Source of the DNA: Chlorops oryzae
Taxonomy: Eukaryota > Arthropoda > Insecta > Diptera > Chloropidae
Assembly (NCBI GenBank): GCA_020466095.1
Contig: CM035806.1
Coordinates: forward strand, 145,695,420-145,759,419
Direction: 5' to 3'
Length of the DNA: 64,000 nucleotides
In this document: positions 33,696 through 46,410 of the stretch, in pieces
How positions within the stretch are numbered: position 1 is the first letter of the stretch
Layout: every line of letters starts with the position of its first letter
Notes under the pieces: model-generated
What the model was told of the DNA's origin: nothing
The model's database searches: none
Seen by the model: the letters and a program-made list of their open reading frames with translations, nothing else
Program-made: the position numbers and the translations under genes

Positions 33696-35585
33696 ACAGT
33701 GGCGGATATACCTTATAGGCAACATAGGCAGCTGCCTAGGGCGGAACATTTTCAGAGGGCGGCAAATTCTGGCCGTCAATGCATCAATAACCGAAAAGGC
33801 GAAAATTAGTCTTGATCGGCCCCTGGATAGGTACTCGGTAGGAACCTTAATGCTGAGAGGAATTTCGGGCCTCTTTTGAGTCTCTTTGGAATACTCAACA
33901 GTTCAAAGTAAAAAGTAAAAAGAACGATAAAAAAAAGTGTCTCTAATGTATCTATCGATTTTGCAGGTACTCGGTACAATCGATCGATTCTTGACAATTT
34001 GCGCATGTTCAAATGTTACGAGATGAATGAAAAACAAATTTGCTATATTATTTCCGAAGTACAGTAAAAAAAAAAAGTAGAGTTCAATAGGAAAAAGGAA
34101 GAGAAAAAAAATGGCTTTCAACGTTTTGAGGAGTCATTAAAATTGAAATTGCTTTTCCAAAGTCTGTAATTTTTTTTATTTATATATTGTTTTCATTTTG
34201 TTTTTATTTTTGTCTTATTCTTTCCTTATTTCAATCTCTTGCCTTTTGATTTCAGCTTTTGAATCTGTGTTGCTCTGCTTTTCTTTATGTTTTTATACCT
34301 CTTTCATGGATTATTGCCTTTTTGGCGCAAGAGTGCCAGCCATATTCAGACCAATAGCCGCAACGCGCTATACGCCCATAAATCGTCGAATTTTATTGCC
34401 GTGAAATTGAGAATTCCTAGAAGAAACGACATTTAAATTGCGCATCGAGATTTTTTTTCTCCATTTTTTTATTTTTATTTTTCGATTTCCTATTTTCTAA
34501 TTTTTTTTTCTTTTCATTTTTTTCATTTTCAAGTCTTTTTTGATCTTGTTTTCCCGTATTCTCATATCCCCCTCGAAATCGTTTCGATCTTTGGTTTCGT
34601 TTCAGTTCTTCTCTACATCTATTTCGATCCCGTCCTATACAAACGAACATACGTGCATAAGGAACGACCCTCAAATGTCTGTGCGTGTGTGTGTGTGTGT
34701 GTGTGTGTATCTGTGTTTGAATGGGGCTCCCCACTTGGTTCCAATCAGCTCGATTGTGCCGTGCCGAAATTATTGGTTGTCGCCTTTGCCAAGAATTCCG
34801 CTGGCCAATCGTTGTGGGTGACGCTTTCTTTTTTTTTTCCCCCGGATCACTTTTTCGTGTCGTAGGGATATTGTACAATTACACACGCGTAAATGATGAA
34901 TTTTGTTTTTTTCTTTTTTAGAAAAAATTCCCTGTTCTAATTAGAAGGGCGCATTGAAAAGTTGCATCCCTGTAGAAAAAAATACACTGAAAAATAAAAT
35001 GATGTATAAGATTTTTCTTCACGTCATATTTTGCCAATTCTGCGGTAAGTGCTGCTCGATCAGACGTCTTCTATCGCAGCTCAATTGAAGGGGTCATTTC
35101 AAAAACCTCATCCTCAAGAGGGGCTCGGAATAAATGCACTCAAAATGACGAAAAATGCGTTAAAACTAATGGAAAAATAGTAGTAACACATGATGTACTT
35201 AGTAAGAGTTAGGGTAAATTGTATCTTTGTTGTTAATTTTTTGTTGAAAGAGGATATATCCCCCGAATGTCATTAAGTAAGACCGATATTCCCTTAAATG
35301 AAATTTTGAAATCTTCTAAAAACCAAAAGCTTGCTCCCATAAAAACTCCCCTAAAGGCATTTGCTCCTCAAGCCTCTTCTAAGGAACACAATTTTTGCCT
35401 TAGTTTAGGGGAGATTTCCCTAAAATGGCATCAGCGTTCTAGAGTTACGAGTTCAATCTTAACACATTTACCCCCCATAAGATATGCAAAAAACACATCG
35501 TATACAAATTCAGAAAAACACGGGTAACCCACTATTAAATTTTTCACATTTTTTAAGACGGAACTGCTGAGGAAAGTGTATGGAA
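33696..35585. other. intergenic, nothing recognised
   Basis: AT-rich sequence with T/A runs and a (GT)n microsatellite (34683-34709). No convincing frame is seen on either strand. Confidence 0.45.
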
Positions 35586-35589
35586 ATTA

Positions 35590-36745
35590 AACATCTAAGG
35601 TTAAGTTAGGATAGGTGAGGCAAGGTTAGGTAAGGTAAGGTAAGGTAAGGTAAGTTAAGGTAAGGTAAGGTAAGGTAAGGTAAGGTAAGGTAAGGTTAAG
35701 GTAAGGTAAGGTAAGTTAAGGTTAAGGTAGGTTATGGTAAGTAAGTTATGTTATGTATGTTATGTTATGTTATGTTATGTTATGTTATGTTATGTTATGT
35801 TGTTATGTTATGTTATGTTATGTTATGTTATGTTATGTTATGTTATGTTATGTTATGTTATGTTATGTTATGTTATGTTATGTTATGTTATGTTATGTTA
35901 TGTTATGTTATGTTATGTTATGTTATGTTATGTTATGTTATGTTATGTTATGTTATGTTATGTTATGTTATGTTATGTTATGTTATGTTATGTTATGTTA
36001 TGTTATGTTATGTTATGTTATGTTATGTTATGTTATGTTATGTTATGTTATGTTATGTTATGTTATGTTATGTTATGTTATGTTATGTTATGTTATGTTA
36101 TGTTATGTTATGTTATGTTATGTTATGTTATGTTATTGTTATGTTATGTTATGTTATGTTATGTTATGTTATGTTATGTTATGTTATTTATATGTTATGT
36201 TATTGTTATGTTATGTTATGTTATGTTATGTTATGTTATGTTATGTTATGTTATGTTATGTTATGTTATGTTATGTTATGTTATGTTATGTTATGTTATT
36301 GTATGTATTATGTTATGTTATGTTATGTTATTATGTTATGTTATGTTATGTTATGTTATGTTATTGTTATGTTATTATGTTATGTTTTATGTTATGTTAT
36401 GTTATGTTATGTTATGTTATGTTTATATGTTATGTTATGTTATGTTATGTAGTTATGTTGTATGTTAGTGTTGTTATGTTATGTTATGTGTTATGTTATG
36501 TTGATGTTATGTTTGTTATGTTATGTTATGTTGTGTTTGTTATGTTTGTTATGTTGTTTGTTGTGTTTGTTGTGTTGTTTGTTGGTTGTTGTTGTGTAGT
36601 TGTTTGTTAGTGTTAGTTGTTAGTGTTATGTTATGTTATGTTATGTTATGTTATGTTATGGTTAGGTTATGTTAGGTTATGTTAGGTTATGTTAGGTTTA
36701 GGTTAGGTTAGGTAAGATTAGTTTAGGTTAGTTTAAGTTAGGTTA
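35590..36745. repeat. pentanucleotide array: (TAAGG)n, (TTATG)n, (TTAGG)n
   Basis: Three blocks of 5-bp repeats: AGGTA units (35597-35740), almost pure TTATG units for about 900 bp (35741-36660), and TTAGG/TTATG mixed units (36661-36745). The right end joins a reverse-oriented SINE whose tail is the same pentamer class. Since 5 is coprime with 3, all frames stay open and give Met-Leu-Cys-Tyr-Val repeats of 234-285 codons, which are not proteins. Confidence 0.95.
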
Positions 36746-36880
36746 TGTTAGTATCGCTGCCACCATGAAGGCCGACACGCGTAGGCCTCACATCAGCCCG
36801 TTGTTATACTAAGAGCGAAGTTAAACAACACAAAAATCCACAATCGGACTGAGAGTTGAACATCGAATGTTGGACGCCAT
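36746..36880 (-). mobile_element. tRNA-derived SINE, minus orientation
   Basis: On the minus strand: box B-like GTTCAACTCTCAG, a body with GGATTTTTGTGTTGTTTAAC and ATGGTGGCAGCG, then a (CATAA/CCTAA)n tail that continues into the array at 35590-36745. The same body is seen at 50118-50322 and 56271-56415. Confidence 0.7.
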
Positions 36881-37500
36881 TTGGTGATGATCAATCGTGT
36901 GTATGTAACTGTTTGGGTACAAACAGCGGCTGCCAATGGTTAAAACTGAACAGGTAAGAAATTGGTAATTTTTCTTTTTTTGTTCAACTAATAGACCCTT
37001 GGCCATTTGAGGAGATCCCTCAATTCTCTAATTGGTGTTTGAAAACTGAATTAAATGAAATGGAATTTGTCAAAAAAAAAAAAAAAAAAACTATAAGCTA
37101 GTAGTCGATTTGCTTGAAGTTCAAGTTTACAATATTAAAAACAAACAATTTAGTGTTATGACCCCGATTTGGAATTGTTTAATTCGGATCTGGTCTAATA
37201 TAAAATGCACTGATTTGGTTTTGTCTGGCCCGGTCTGTACATCGAATTTGTTTATAAACATTCAGTTTTCATTGCGTACTTTAATTGTAATCCAAGTGAA
37301 AAGTCTCGACCAAGAGTGTTTATATCATCATCTCAATGGAAGAACAAACATGCACATACATACGTACGTGTGCAAGTGTGTTTACTTACTCCATGACGTT
37401 ACGATAACATGGAAAGTAAGCTAAAATTTAACCAATGAGCGCCCAATAGGAAATTATTTCATCAATTACATTTACAATTCATCAGATATTAACACTGCGG
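36881..37500. other. intergenic, nothing recognised
   Basis: AT-rich with an A run at 37073-37090. No element or gene was identified. Confidence 0.4.
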
Positions 37501-37502
37501 AG

Positions 37503-37706
37503 TTGCTTGTGGGGACAGTGGGGATGAGAGAGTGAATTGGAGGGTAGGGAGGGTGGTGGGCGTCGAGAGGGGTGTGTGATGAGGAGGTCAGGAGATGGAG
37601 GAGAGGGGTGGAGAGGGGTGGAGAGGGGTTAAGAGTGATGGCGGGCGGTAGATAGTGAAGAAGACTGGTGGAGAGGGGTGGAGAGGCGTGAGAGAGGAGA
37701 GGGGTA
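37503..37706 (+). repeat. G-rich minisatellite, GGTGGAGAGG units
   Basis: About 200 bp of purine-rich units around GGTGGAGAGGGGTGGAGAGG with interruptions. The plus strand has several G3-4 runs at short spacing, so it could form a G-quadruplex. Confidence 0.75.
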
Positions 37707-38046
37707 AGAGAGTAGCTGATGTTGTGAGTTTGATGTTTTAATCCAGTGTTTCTCAATGAAACGTTCAGAGACCATGACATGACCACATAAATTTCTGGTC
37801 GTCAATAGCAAAAGAGAGAAAAATAAGAGATAAATCGAACATACTTATGTCCTCCATGTCAGGACACAGCTGTTCTCTTATAAGAAACTGAGGAGTGAAC
37901 AACTCTTATGTGCTTTATAGGTGTATGTCTAATATCCACAAATCTTTCCTAAGGTAACTCTCTGCGTATGTGCACCATTATTATTTCAGAACGGAGTGAA
38001 CCACAAAATGTGGCAATCCTTCCATGAAGGAGTGTAAAGAGATTAA

Positions 38047-38085
<39 letters not shown>

Positions 38086-38151
38086 GAACCTATCGCAGAA
38101 CCTACGCTCACGATTTAATTCTTCCTTGTTATTATAGTGGGGTAATGCTTC
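37707..38151. other. intergenic with (CT)n run
   Basis: Mainly unique sequence plus a CT run (38050-38082). No gene is seen. Confidence 0.45.
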
Positions 38152-38272
38152 ATTGGTTGGTTAGTGTGGCTGCCGACACCACTAACATCAGCGCCCGAGC
38201 TGGGAGTTGAACCCAGAGCCTCTCGCATTGTTATATGACATCTCAATCAACTACGCCATAATTCACTACGCC
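38152..38272 (-). mobile_element. tRNA-derived SINE, minus orientation
   Basis: The minus strand reads as a tRNA-like head: box A-like TGGCGTAGTTGATTGAGATG and box B GGTTCAACTCC 45-50 bp later, with GGCAGCCACACTAACC at the end. It lacks a long pentamer tail. The absence of a full cloverleaf argues against a functional tRNA gene. Confidence 0.65.
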
Positions 38273-38970
38273 TTTGAAAATCAAGCCATAAGTATAAATC
38301 TTCCTTAATTTTGATTACAAAAAAGCCTAGATATGACCTGCAAATTATAGGATTGTTACTAGTGTATTCGGTGGCTAGCAATATATCGATAACGAGCTTT
38401 GTAGGGTACCAGAGCTTCGGATATGCCATTATAACAACAATCAATTTGATTTTCTGTTTTTCCGATTTTTAGTTGACTTAACGGTAAATGTAAATATTTA
38501 AAAGAAATTTATGAATGGACTGAATGATCCACTAAGACATCGTGAACTCAGAAACGGCATATACATATGTATGTACAAACATATGCATATACATTTGTAT
38601 AAAGATTTGTAAATATTTATGATTATTTTTTAAGAGTTTCTGCTTGTGAGCCCCCTTTTTTTTTGCTTCGAATTTTATTCAAAATATTTACAAATTCCAC
38701 TAATCGACTCCTCGTTCAATTCAAAATTTATGGACAAAATAACTAAGAAAAAAACAAAACCACTTTTTTTGTTAAGTTATCTTAGGATAGGTCAGTTGTA
38801 AAAATTGTGATGATAGCTTATGCTTTAATATGTCGTGCTGATGTTGCCCATCAACATACTATCAACATAGGCCCAAGACTTTGCATCATGAGTCTCAGCA
38901 TTCATTTCGTTGGTTGGTACATGTAGCGTATGAACGAATAACTCAATATAAATTAAATTAATAAATAAAA

Positions 38971-39012
<42 letters not shown>

Positions 39013-39380
39013 TGGATGAAAGGGCATTTACGTTCAAGGAGGTGGTTCTTTAAGCTTTACTATCGCTCTAGACATCAAAGGAATATGAATATCGGTACCC
39101 AGATTCATAAATGTTGAGCATTTTTTTTCGGAGGTGGAGGGCGCACAAAACCATACCCCTTCTTGAGCCTCTGTTTCGCTGCATAGCGATTAATTATTCC
39201 TATTTAATTATTTGCCAAGCTAATTGAAGAAGAATGGAAGAATGAATGAAAGGAATCAATGAATGAAATAATTTTGTTTACAAAAGTTGATAAAACAGCA
39301 AACAACATCGTAATTAGTAACGTTGAATTCAATGAATTTTTGATTTGATCGCTACCTTATGATGCAGCGAGAGACAGAAA
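38273..39380. other. intergenic with (TA)n microsatellite
   Basis: Unique AT-rich DNA with a TA run at 38972-39006. No gene is recognised. Confidence 0.45.
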
Positions 39381-39382
39381 GA

Positions 39383-39790
39383 CAGCCAGAGAGAGAGAGA
39401 GAGAGAGAGATCCTTCTTGGTAAAAACAAAAAGCTATCTCTGTTCAGTATGTGTGGGGGAGAGCGTGGTTGAGAGGGGCAGAGAGAGGGTGAGAGAGGCA
39501 GAGAGGGAGAGAGATGGAGAGAGAGAGACAGCGAGAGAGACATCGAGAGAGACGAGAGAGCGAGAGAGACAGCGAGAGAGACAGCGAGAGAGACAGCGAG
39601 AGAGACAGCGAGAGAGACAGCGAGAGAGACAGCGAGAGAGACAGCGAGAGAGACAGCGAGAGAGACAGCGAGAGAGACAGCGAGAGAGACAGCGAGAGAG
39701 ACAGCGAGAGAGAGCGAGCGAAGAGAGAGCGAGAGAGAGCAGAGGAGAGAGAGAGACGAGAGGAGCGAGAGAGAGAGAGAGCGAGAGGAG

Positions 39791-39849
<59 letters not shown>

Positions 39850-39932
39850 GAGCGAGAGAGAGAGACGAGAGAGAGAGAGAGCGAGAGAGAGAGAGCAGAG
39901 AGAGAGAGAGAGCGAGAGAGACAAGGAAAAGA
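39383..39932. repeat. GA satellite with 12-bp GACAGCGAGAGA core
   Basis: Purine-only (plus strand) array of about 550 bp. Positions 39558-39712 are a homogeneous 12-bp unit GACAGCGAGAGA, and the rest is (GA)n with GC interruptions. Arg/Glu-rich and Ser/Leu-rich frames across it are artefacts. Confidence 0.93.
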
Positions 39933-42240
39933 ATGACGCAAGAGCTGGCATAGTTTTTCTACAAAAGTCCTTAATTAGAGCGACGCAACAGCAAGAAAAC
40001 GATAAACACCGTCACCAATGCGATCACCAATGCATCCCTAACATCAACATCAACATCACAACATTCTACTTCAACATTCAACACTCAACATCAATATTCA
40101 ACCAACATCGTCAACGCTATTGGTTCCACATCGTTTATTTATCAACAAATGAAAATTTGAAGAAGAACCAAAACAGCAAGAGAACGCGAGAGAGAGCGAG
40201 ATCGCGATCGCAAGGCATAGCCAGAGGGCAGAAGGAGCAAACAAAAAGGCCGTAATAATTTTAATTTTTGTTATTATCAATTATGAGTACGAGCATGACT
40301 TTGTATACAATGCGAGTTTGATGTTTGGTATTTAGTTTAGAGCATTATGCGTTCATTGATCTTGATCTTGGCCACTAAAGGGGCGTTGATCATTTGTTTG
40401 GGAATTCCTTTAATTCTTTTTCACAACCCATTTATTTATTTATTTATTTATTTATTTTTCTTTACGATTTTGACTTTTGCTTGATGTGTGCTTTATTTAT
40501 AAAACACGATCGTGCAATGTACACAATCATAAGTGGGTAATTAAGCAGAGTGCAATAAAATGTACTTCTCTTTTTCATTTTCGATTTTCAGTATTCAATT
40601 TTCTTTCGAAAGCAAAGCTTACGATATTATTATTAAGTATTTTTACTTTTCCTTTTCCTTTTCCTTTTCTATAGAAAAAACAATATGAATTTCTATGGAT
40701 TAGTTCGAGAGGGAACTATCGCTGCTGTGCTCTCATTCACCTCCCGATTACGCATAAGATACGATCGTGTTTGTGTTGCGATCGAATGAATTTCGAATTC
40801 TGACGTCAATTTTTGTGATTTTAATCGATTCGAATCGATGCATGAATGGATGATAAATACTTAAAAGGATTAAGCTGCAATCTTTCAAAGATATTTTGAT
40901 AAGAAGCCACTAACGCCCAGTGAACCGATTTCGCACTACCAGCGCCCTAATCTGCATCCTAGTACAACTACAATATAGCAAATGTTAAATGCGAGTTATC
41001 CGGCGGCCTGATATAGAGATGGTATCCGGCAAGAATGATTTTGAATATACCCTGCAAGACATGCCTACCCGAAACACTAATACAGTTGAAAAAAATTTTA
41101 TAAGCACTAATACATATAAAATAAAAAGTTTAGGGTATGATATGAGTGAGAGCGAGTAGGATAAAAGCTTTTATTAAATTACGTATGCGTAAAAGAGACG
41201 GCTGATGTAAGCGGCTTTGTGCTATGCGAAAGTAAAGTTTTTCATGCTATAATACCGACTACTTGTTAAGAATTTTTTTTGGACTAGATGAAGCATCACT
41301 ATGGAATAAAAATTGTTAAGTCGAAATAATGTTTTTGGACTTGCAGCTCTTTACAGAATTTTTTTTTCACAGCATTACTTAATTTTGACGCTAGCCCTAA
41401 AATATTCTACCGTTAGGTAGGCTTGCCAAAAAGTGATACCTCTTTTCAAAAGAATGCCTAAGGCATTTCCGTGAGGCTTTCCATACACCTACCTAAAAGG
41501 CTGCCTGATAATAATACTGATATATGTATACGTGATGTCTAACGAATTTTGTTGTTAATAGTATTGGGTATTTCACTCGTGAAACAGTCAGTATGCCTAC
41601 CATGAAAAGGCAAGACAACTGTATGTCAAAACATATGCGAGTGTTCATATAAAAGAAAAGGATAAATTCTTACACGTACATTTGTTTCAGGTAGTTTTTT
41701 CACACTGCCCTTAAGGAGCTAATAGAATCTTTTTCATATTGACTACCAAAAAGTATAGTTAGCGCTATTAGTTAAATCTCCTGGTAATTAACAGGTAGTG
41801 TGTTTGCAGGGTAAGATTACGACATGCGTAGATTTTAGTTTTATTCGAGCACTTGTGAAGTTTTTGTTGGTGCTGCCACACAGTTGTGTAAATTTTTACA
41901 AATATTTCTTTAAACATTTTTCAGTTTTATTATTAATTCCAGTTTCTGAATGTATTTTATTTTGTTTGTTAGATGGTCATTTTACAAGAATATCTTATTT
42001 TAAGGACGATGTATCTATGTAAAAACTAGGATTTGTAAAAGTTTCAAATTGGTAGTATGTTTTTCGAAAGACAGTGGCAACGCTGTAGCCATACAAAAAT
42101 TCTTTAATTTAAATTTTTTGTCTTGAAAATTTTCATCTGTCAAAAATTTTCAATAATTTCAACCAATCCAGAATACTTTAAAGTTTAAACTCTACGTCAC
42201 AAGTGGACATGCGCAGAAGAATCAAATTTTGAACTCTGAT
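39933..42240. other. intergenic, nothing recognised
   Basis: Contains short AACATCAACATC repeats (40040-40110), a (TTTA)n run (40430-40458) and TTTTCC repeats (40645-40670). No gene-like frame is found on either strand. Confidence 0.45.
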
Positions 42241-42279
42241 TGTCGTAACCTTATAATCTATTATCCAGGATAATTTATC

Positions 42280-42448
42280 CTTGGTATCCGGTATCCGGAC
42301 GGATACTAAATTTAACGCCGGATAGACCGGATACCGGATAGACCGGATACGGATAGACCGGATACCGGATAGACCGGATACCGGATAGACCGGATACCGG
42401 ATAGACCAGATACCGGATAGACCGGATACCGGATAGTGACCGGATATC
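42280..42448. repeat. 16-bp minisatellite GGATAGACCGGATACC
   Basis: Eight or so tandem units with one shortened unit and one CAGATACC variant. Just to the left, GGTATCCGGTATCCGG (42280-42295) is the complement of the unit, so the array has an inverted flank. The proline/tyrosine-repeat frames on the minus strand are artefacts. Confidence 0.85.
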
Positions 42449-42696
42449 CTTTGCAACTCTATTATAGATTCTAGAGTTCAGACGTGTCACTGAAACGCGA
42501 AGCCCCTTTTTGGGCTCCGATATGCCGAAGGCGATTGCAGATGACAATCTTTGAGAAAAAATTTCACCACGTTATTCCTGGCATCCCGGGAGTCCATTGC
42601 AGCCCAAAAGTAACTCAAAATTCGACTTCTCAATACGACTGCCTTTATCTTTCAAATTTCCATGAATTTTATAGGAATTGGTAACAGCCAATTGTC

Positions 42697-42842
42697 CAGG
42701 GGCGGACTGGGAGTCAAAGGGCCCACCGGGCGCTTGTAAAATGGGGGCCCGTTACCTAAGAAAAAATAAAAAATTCCTTACTCCATGAGTATTGATACCA
42801 GATACAGCGCACTGGGGGGCCCGTATGCCCAGTCCGCCCCTG
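42697..42842. mobile_element. hAT MITE, CAGGGGCGGACTGG family
   Basis: 146 bp with ends CAGGGGCGGACTGGGAG and ATGCCCAGTCCGCCCCTG. The 8-bp flanks CAATTGTC (42689-42696) and CATTTGTC (42843-42850) match at 7 of 8 positions. The internal GGGCCCACCGGGCG and TTACCTAAGAAAAAA are shared with the other copies. Confidence 0.85.
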
Positions 42843-42850
42843 CATTTGTC

Positions 42851-43561
42851 TATCTAATAGATTGGAAAAACGCTGCGACGAAATCAGCCAGATTTAAGGT
42901 TCATTCCCGCCCCCGAAATCAAGATTGTTTTTGTTTTTCTTAAGTGATGCCTTATAACTTTTTCTAAATTCAATCGGGTTTTGTCAATGCCGGCCCTGGA
43001 CAGTTCGGACATTTTCGTGCAACAGAACTGATATACCACCCCCCTAAAACGGGGTTAACTTAATCTTACGTTAAAGGCAGGACATTCATATATGTATGTA
43101 CAATATTGCGATGGAGAATTTCCATCTAGTTAACCCTCCCCCTAAGGGGTACGGGCCTTGATGATTGATCACCGACATTACAATTGTGATAATCCAAAAA
43201 TTCTGAGAGTATTTTTGTTTTTGCTTTCTTTTGGCCCCATTCGATTCGCTGTCATTTTTCCTTCCATTTTCCATAATTTGTTGCGATTTTGAAAAGATCT
43301 GCTTTTTGGGGGAAATCTTTCGAATTTCTCGGAAATTTCGTTGATATCAAACAGATACCGAGTGCGGACGTACAATCGCAAGCACACACATGAAACACAT
43401 ACCTGCGGCCATGCGAATTCTATTGAGATATACATACATACATACATACATAAATGTGTACGAGTGAATTGTATGTGTCCATCCGTCCGTTGCGTTCATG
43501 GTGGGAATGTTGAAAAAAATCTTCCTCCCAAAAGGGCAACGAAATATCCTACCGACGTACA

Positions 43562-43592
<31 letters not shown>

Positions 43593-44187
43593 CTTCAAAA
43601 CGAACCCAATTGGAAATATCATAGTAATTCATGAAGCCATCAAAACGTCATTGGGGACTTTGTTACGGCTTGATGACATTGTCATCGATGATCAGCAATC
43701 TTCATGTTGTATCTAGTCTTTTCAAATAATCCATATTCGTTAAATTCCGGCATTGAGTATCCCTACAGGGTGTCGTCCACGAAAACGTTGTACCTGTATA
43801 CAATACACACACACACACACACACACACGCTCGCACACATATTTATGTGCCCATTTGGTATGTGCGTAGATTGGTAAACGGGGGCCAGGCGAGCAGCTGT
43901 GGGGATGGAAGAGAAAATCAGATGCTTCGCCGTCATTTTGTTGTAAGGGCGAGACGTACCGAAGCCGAAATTCAAATCAAAATCTCAATTTTTTCCTGGC
44001 TGCTTGCTTCACTGGCTGAGGTTTGTGGGCCCCACGTCCCTTTTGCTCGTCCCTAATGCTAGCGATACGAATGCACAGCGAACGCCAATGGGCTCATGTC
44101 GCTTTTGAGGCATCGGAGCGCGTCGGCATCGACTTCTCGGCCTCCACACATGCGTCTTGGGCTGAGTCGTCTTCGTGTTCGTCGTTC

Positions 44188-44220
<33 letters not shown>

Positions 44221-44735
44221 CCGCCGTCGTCATCGGGACCGACATGGATACATGCCGTGCTGTGTAATGTAAACAAAACTCCGCCTCCTCGAGGGGAGCA
44301 TGTGCGTACAAATATCTTTCTCTTTTGCTTATTTTTTTCCTCAACGATTTTTGTTCGATTTTTGTTCGATTTTTTTTCCTCGATTTTTTCCAGTTTCTAC
44401 TTGTTGTTGCGCTTCTTAGTTTTTGTTGCTTTTCATTCGCATTTTTAAGCATAAACAGATATGAAGATGACAATCTTATAGATCGAACAGTGCGGCTCTT
44501 GAATGGACTTCTTCTGGCTTATATGTAGAGTCAAATATGGCCGACGCGCCATATTGTTTAGGGCCAAGCTTTGGGATTTTTTTTTTTAGTGAATAGCTAC
44601 TCCGCTTGCCGATGGAAGGGGGTTGGAGTGAGACTATTGGACTATGGGTCAATTAATCGTCTCGCATAGCAAAAATATAGCTCAAGAACTCGAGCAAAAA
44701 GTCGGATCTCATCTCATACGCATACGAGCCATTGT
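42851..44735. other. intergenic with microsatellites
   Basis: Holds (CATA)n runs (43425-43452 and 43557-43591), a (CA)n run (43804-43828) and a (CGT)n-type run (44178-44231). The frames through 43.3-44.5 kb have no domain and arise from these repeats or random sequence. Confidence 0.45.
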
Positions 44736-45000
44736 TGTTATACCCAGCTTAAGCAAGGTATATTACTTAGTTTTGTGCGAATCTTAAGTAAGACCTAGAA
44801 CTAAGCTCCGTAGATATAGACAAATATATAAATTCTTGATCAGGATCGAAAACTGAATCAATTTCGATATGTGCGTCTGTCCATCTATCTGTCCGACCGT
44901 CTGTGGCCGGTCTCCTTCCAAAGGGCAAGAGATTTTCTGTGAATTCCATAATTCCGGAAAGGCAAAACATAAGTAGTCCGTCAATGTTTTCGGGGGGACG
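44736..45000 (+). mobile_element. mini-me-like element, truncated
   Basis: Begins TATACCCAGCTTAAGCAAGG and has AATTCTTGATCAGGATCGAA followed by GTGCGTCTGTCCATCTATCTG, the mini-me core and (GTCY) tract in the same order as at 1598-2492. It lacks the 3' part. Confidence 0.7.
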
Positions 45001-45279
45001 TTGGGCATATGAAATTCGGACTTGACTGACTTTTGGTTTCTTCGTTTTTTTTTTTTTTTTTTGTGGGAGACGAAAATGTTTCTATTTATTGGGACTGGAC
45101 TGGATTGAAGGGTGGCGATCGTGCACTTAGCAAAAAGAATGACAGAGAATTTATGGGAATAACACAACCTCAAAAAGCAACAGAAAGTGTCAGACCCGGG
45201 GATCTTGCTATGCACTTTTTTTATGGGGCTGTGTAAGATTTAGGGTATTATTATTTCTTTTGAAATTTAAGGTCTACAT

Positions 45280-45425
45280 CAGGGGCGGACTGGGCCCATG
45301 GGCAACCGGGCAGTTCGCTGTGCTTTTTAGCTGCTACGTTTTTTTTTTTTTTTTTCTTAGGTAACGAATCCCCATTTTTCAAACGCCCGTCGGGCCCCTG
45401 TACTTTGACCCCCAGTCCGCCCCTG
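45280..45425. mobile_element. hAT MITE, CAGGGGCGGACTGG family, reverse orientation
   Basis: 146 bp with ends CAGGGGCGGACTGGG and CCCAGTCCGCCCCTG. The flanks GTCTACAT (45272-45279) and GTCTACAG (45426-45433) match at 7 of 8 positions. The internal TTCTTAGGTAACG is the complement of the copy at 42697, so the two lie in opposite orientation. Confidence 0.86.
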
Positions 45426-46410
45426 GTCTACAGTTTGTATTTTAGACCTTTTCCTTAATAGTAAATTGAAGGTATCATCATCGAAGACGGAATCAGCAAT
45501 ATTCATCTGGACATGAAGACCTCTTCCCAGCCCTTGGAAACGTCCACAGGCGTCCGCGCCCCTGTCGATAGTTGGAAAATTTGAGAAGATATTGGATATT
45601 TTTTGGTACCTTTAAGATAACTACAAAGAATCCATTAATATCGCCGAATTTTTGGAAAACCGCTTTTAACCCATTCACAGCCACTTTGCCTTCACACAGG
45701 TTGACCCTGATAATAATAACAAAAAAAGCCTTTAGTACGGTACAGTACGGTACAGTAAAAAATACGGAATTTTGGAAATTTTCCTACGTTCAATTTCCAT
45801 ACAATTTCCTCAACAGTTACACCATAAAAAAGCTGCCAAAAATTAATGGTGGCTTACCCGTTTTTTTCTTCTCTGGGTTTTCATACGAGTTTGACAGGTT
45901 TGGGGCTTATGCCTTAGCTTTGAATTGGTTAAGGTTTTGCAAAAAAAAAAAAAAAAAAAAAAAGATCGAAATCGCGAATCATTTTTTCAGACCTATTGAA
46001 AACCCTTCGTTAACGGGGTTCATTCGAGAGCCGCGCAGAGAAGTGGAGAGCAAAGAAAACACGGACAAAAACGCTCTCACTTGTCGTTCGATTTATTTGG
46101 ATGCCATGCATGCGGCGCGCCGGACTCTCATCCCTTTTGGTAGAACGGTAAAAAGAGTACTCACACATGGATAAACGGAGTCGGCCACGAGCGCGTTGTT
46201 GCCGACGTGTTGCCTTGTAACGAATTCCGCATAACGGAACACGAATAACGGAGCACTCGGGTGAGCCAATGTGTAGCGCCCTCATGCCTGTGTGTGTGTG
46301 TGGTTGAGTGCATATTAACGTATGTGTGTGTGTGTGCATGAATAGACGAAACGGTACTTTCAAGATCCACACCGATCCACACTGATCGTGCAGCAAAGAA
46401 ATCTTTTCGT

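Noticed and set aside
33698..33830. hAT element starting CAGTGGCGGATATACC
   Set aside because: No complementary right end or duplication is visible; it may be a truncated element.
35734..36610. Three overlapping frames of 234-285 codons rich in Met-Leu-Cys-Tyr-Val
   Set aside because: A 5-bp repeat without stops is open in all frames; these are array translations.
38152..38272. tRNA gene on the minus strand
   Set aside because: The body after box B matches the SINE family; no clean cloverleaf or oligo-T terminator at the expected place.
39352..39953. Arg/Glu and Ser/Leu frames of 140-199 codons on both strands
   Set aside because: Translations of the GA satellite; both strands open simultaneously is typical of a repeat.
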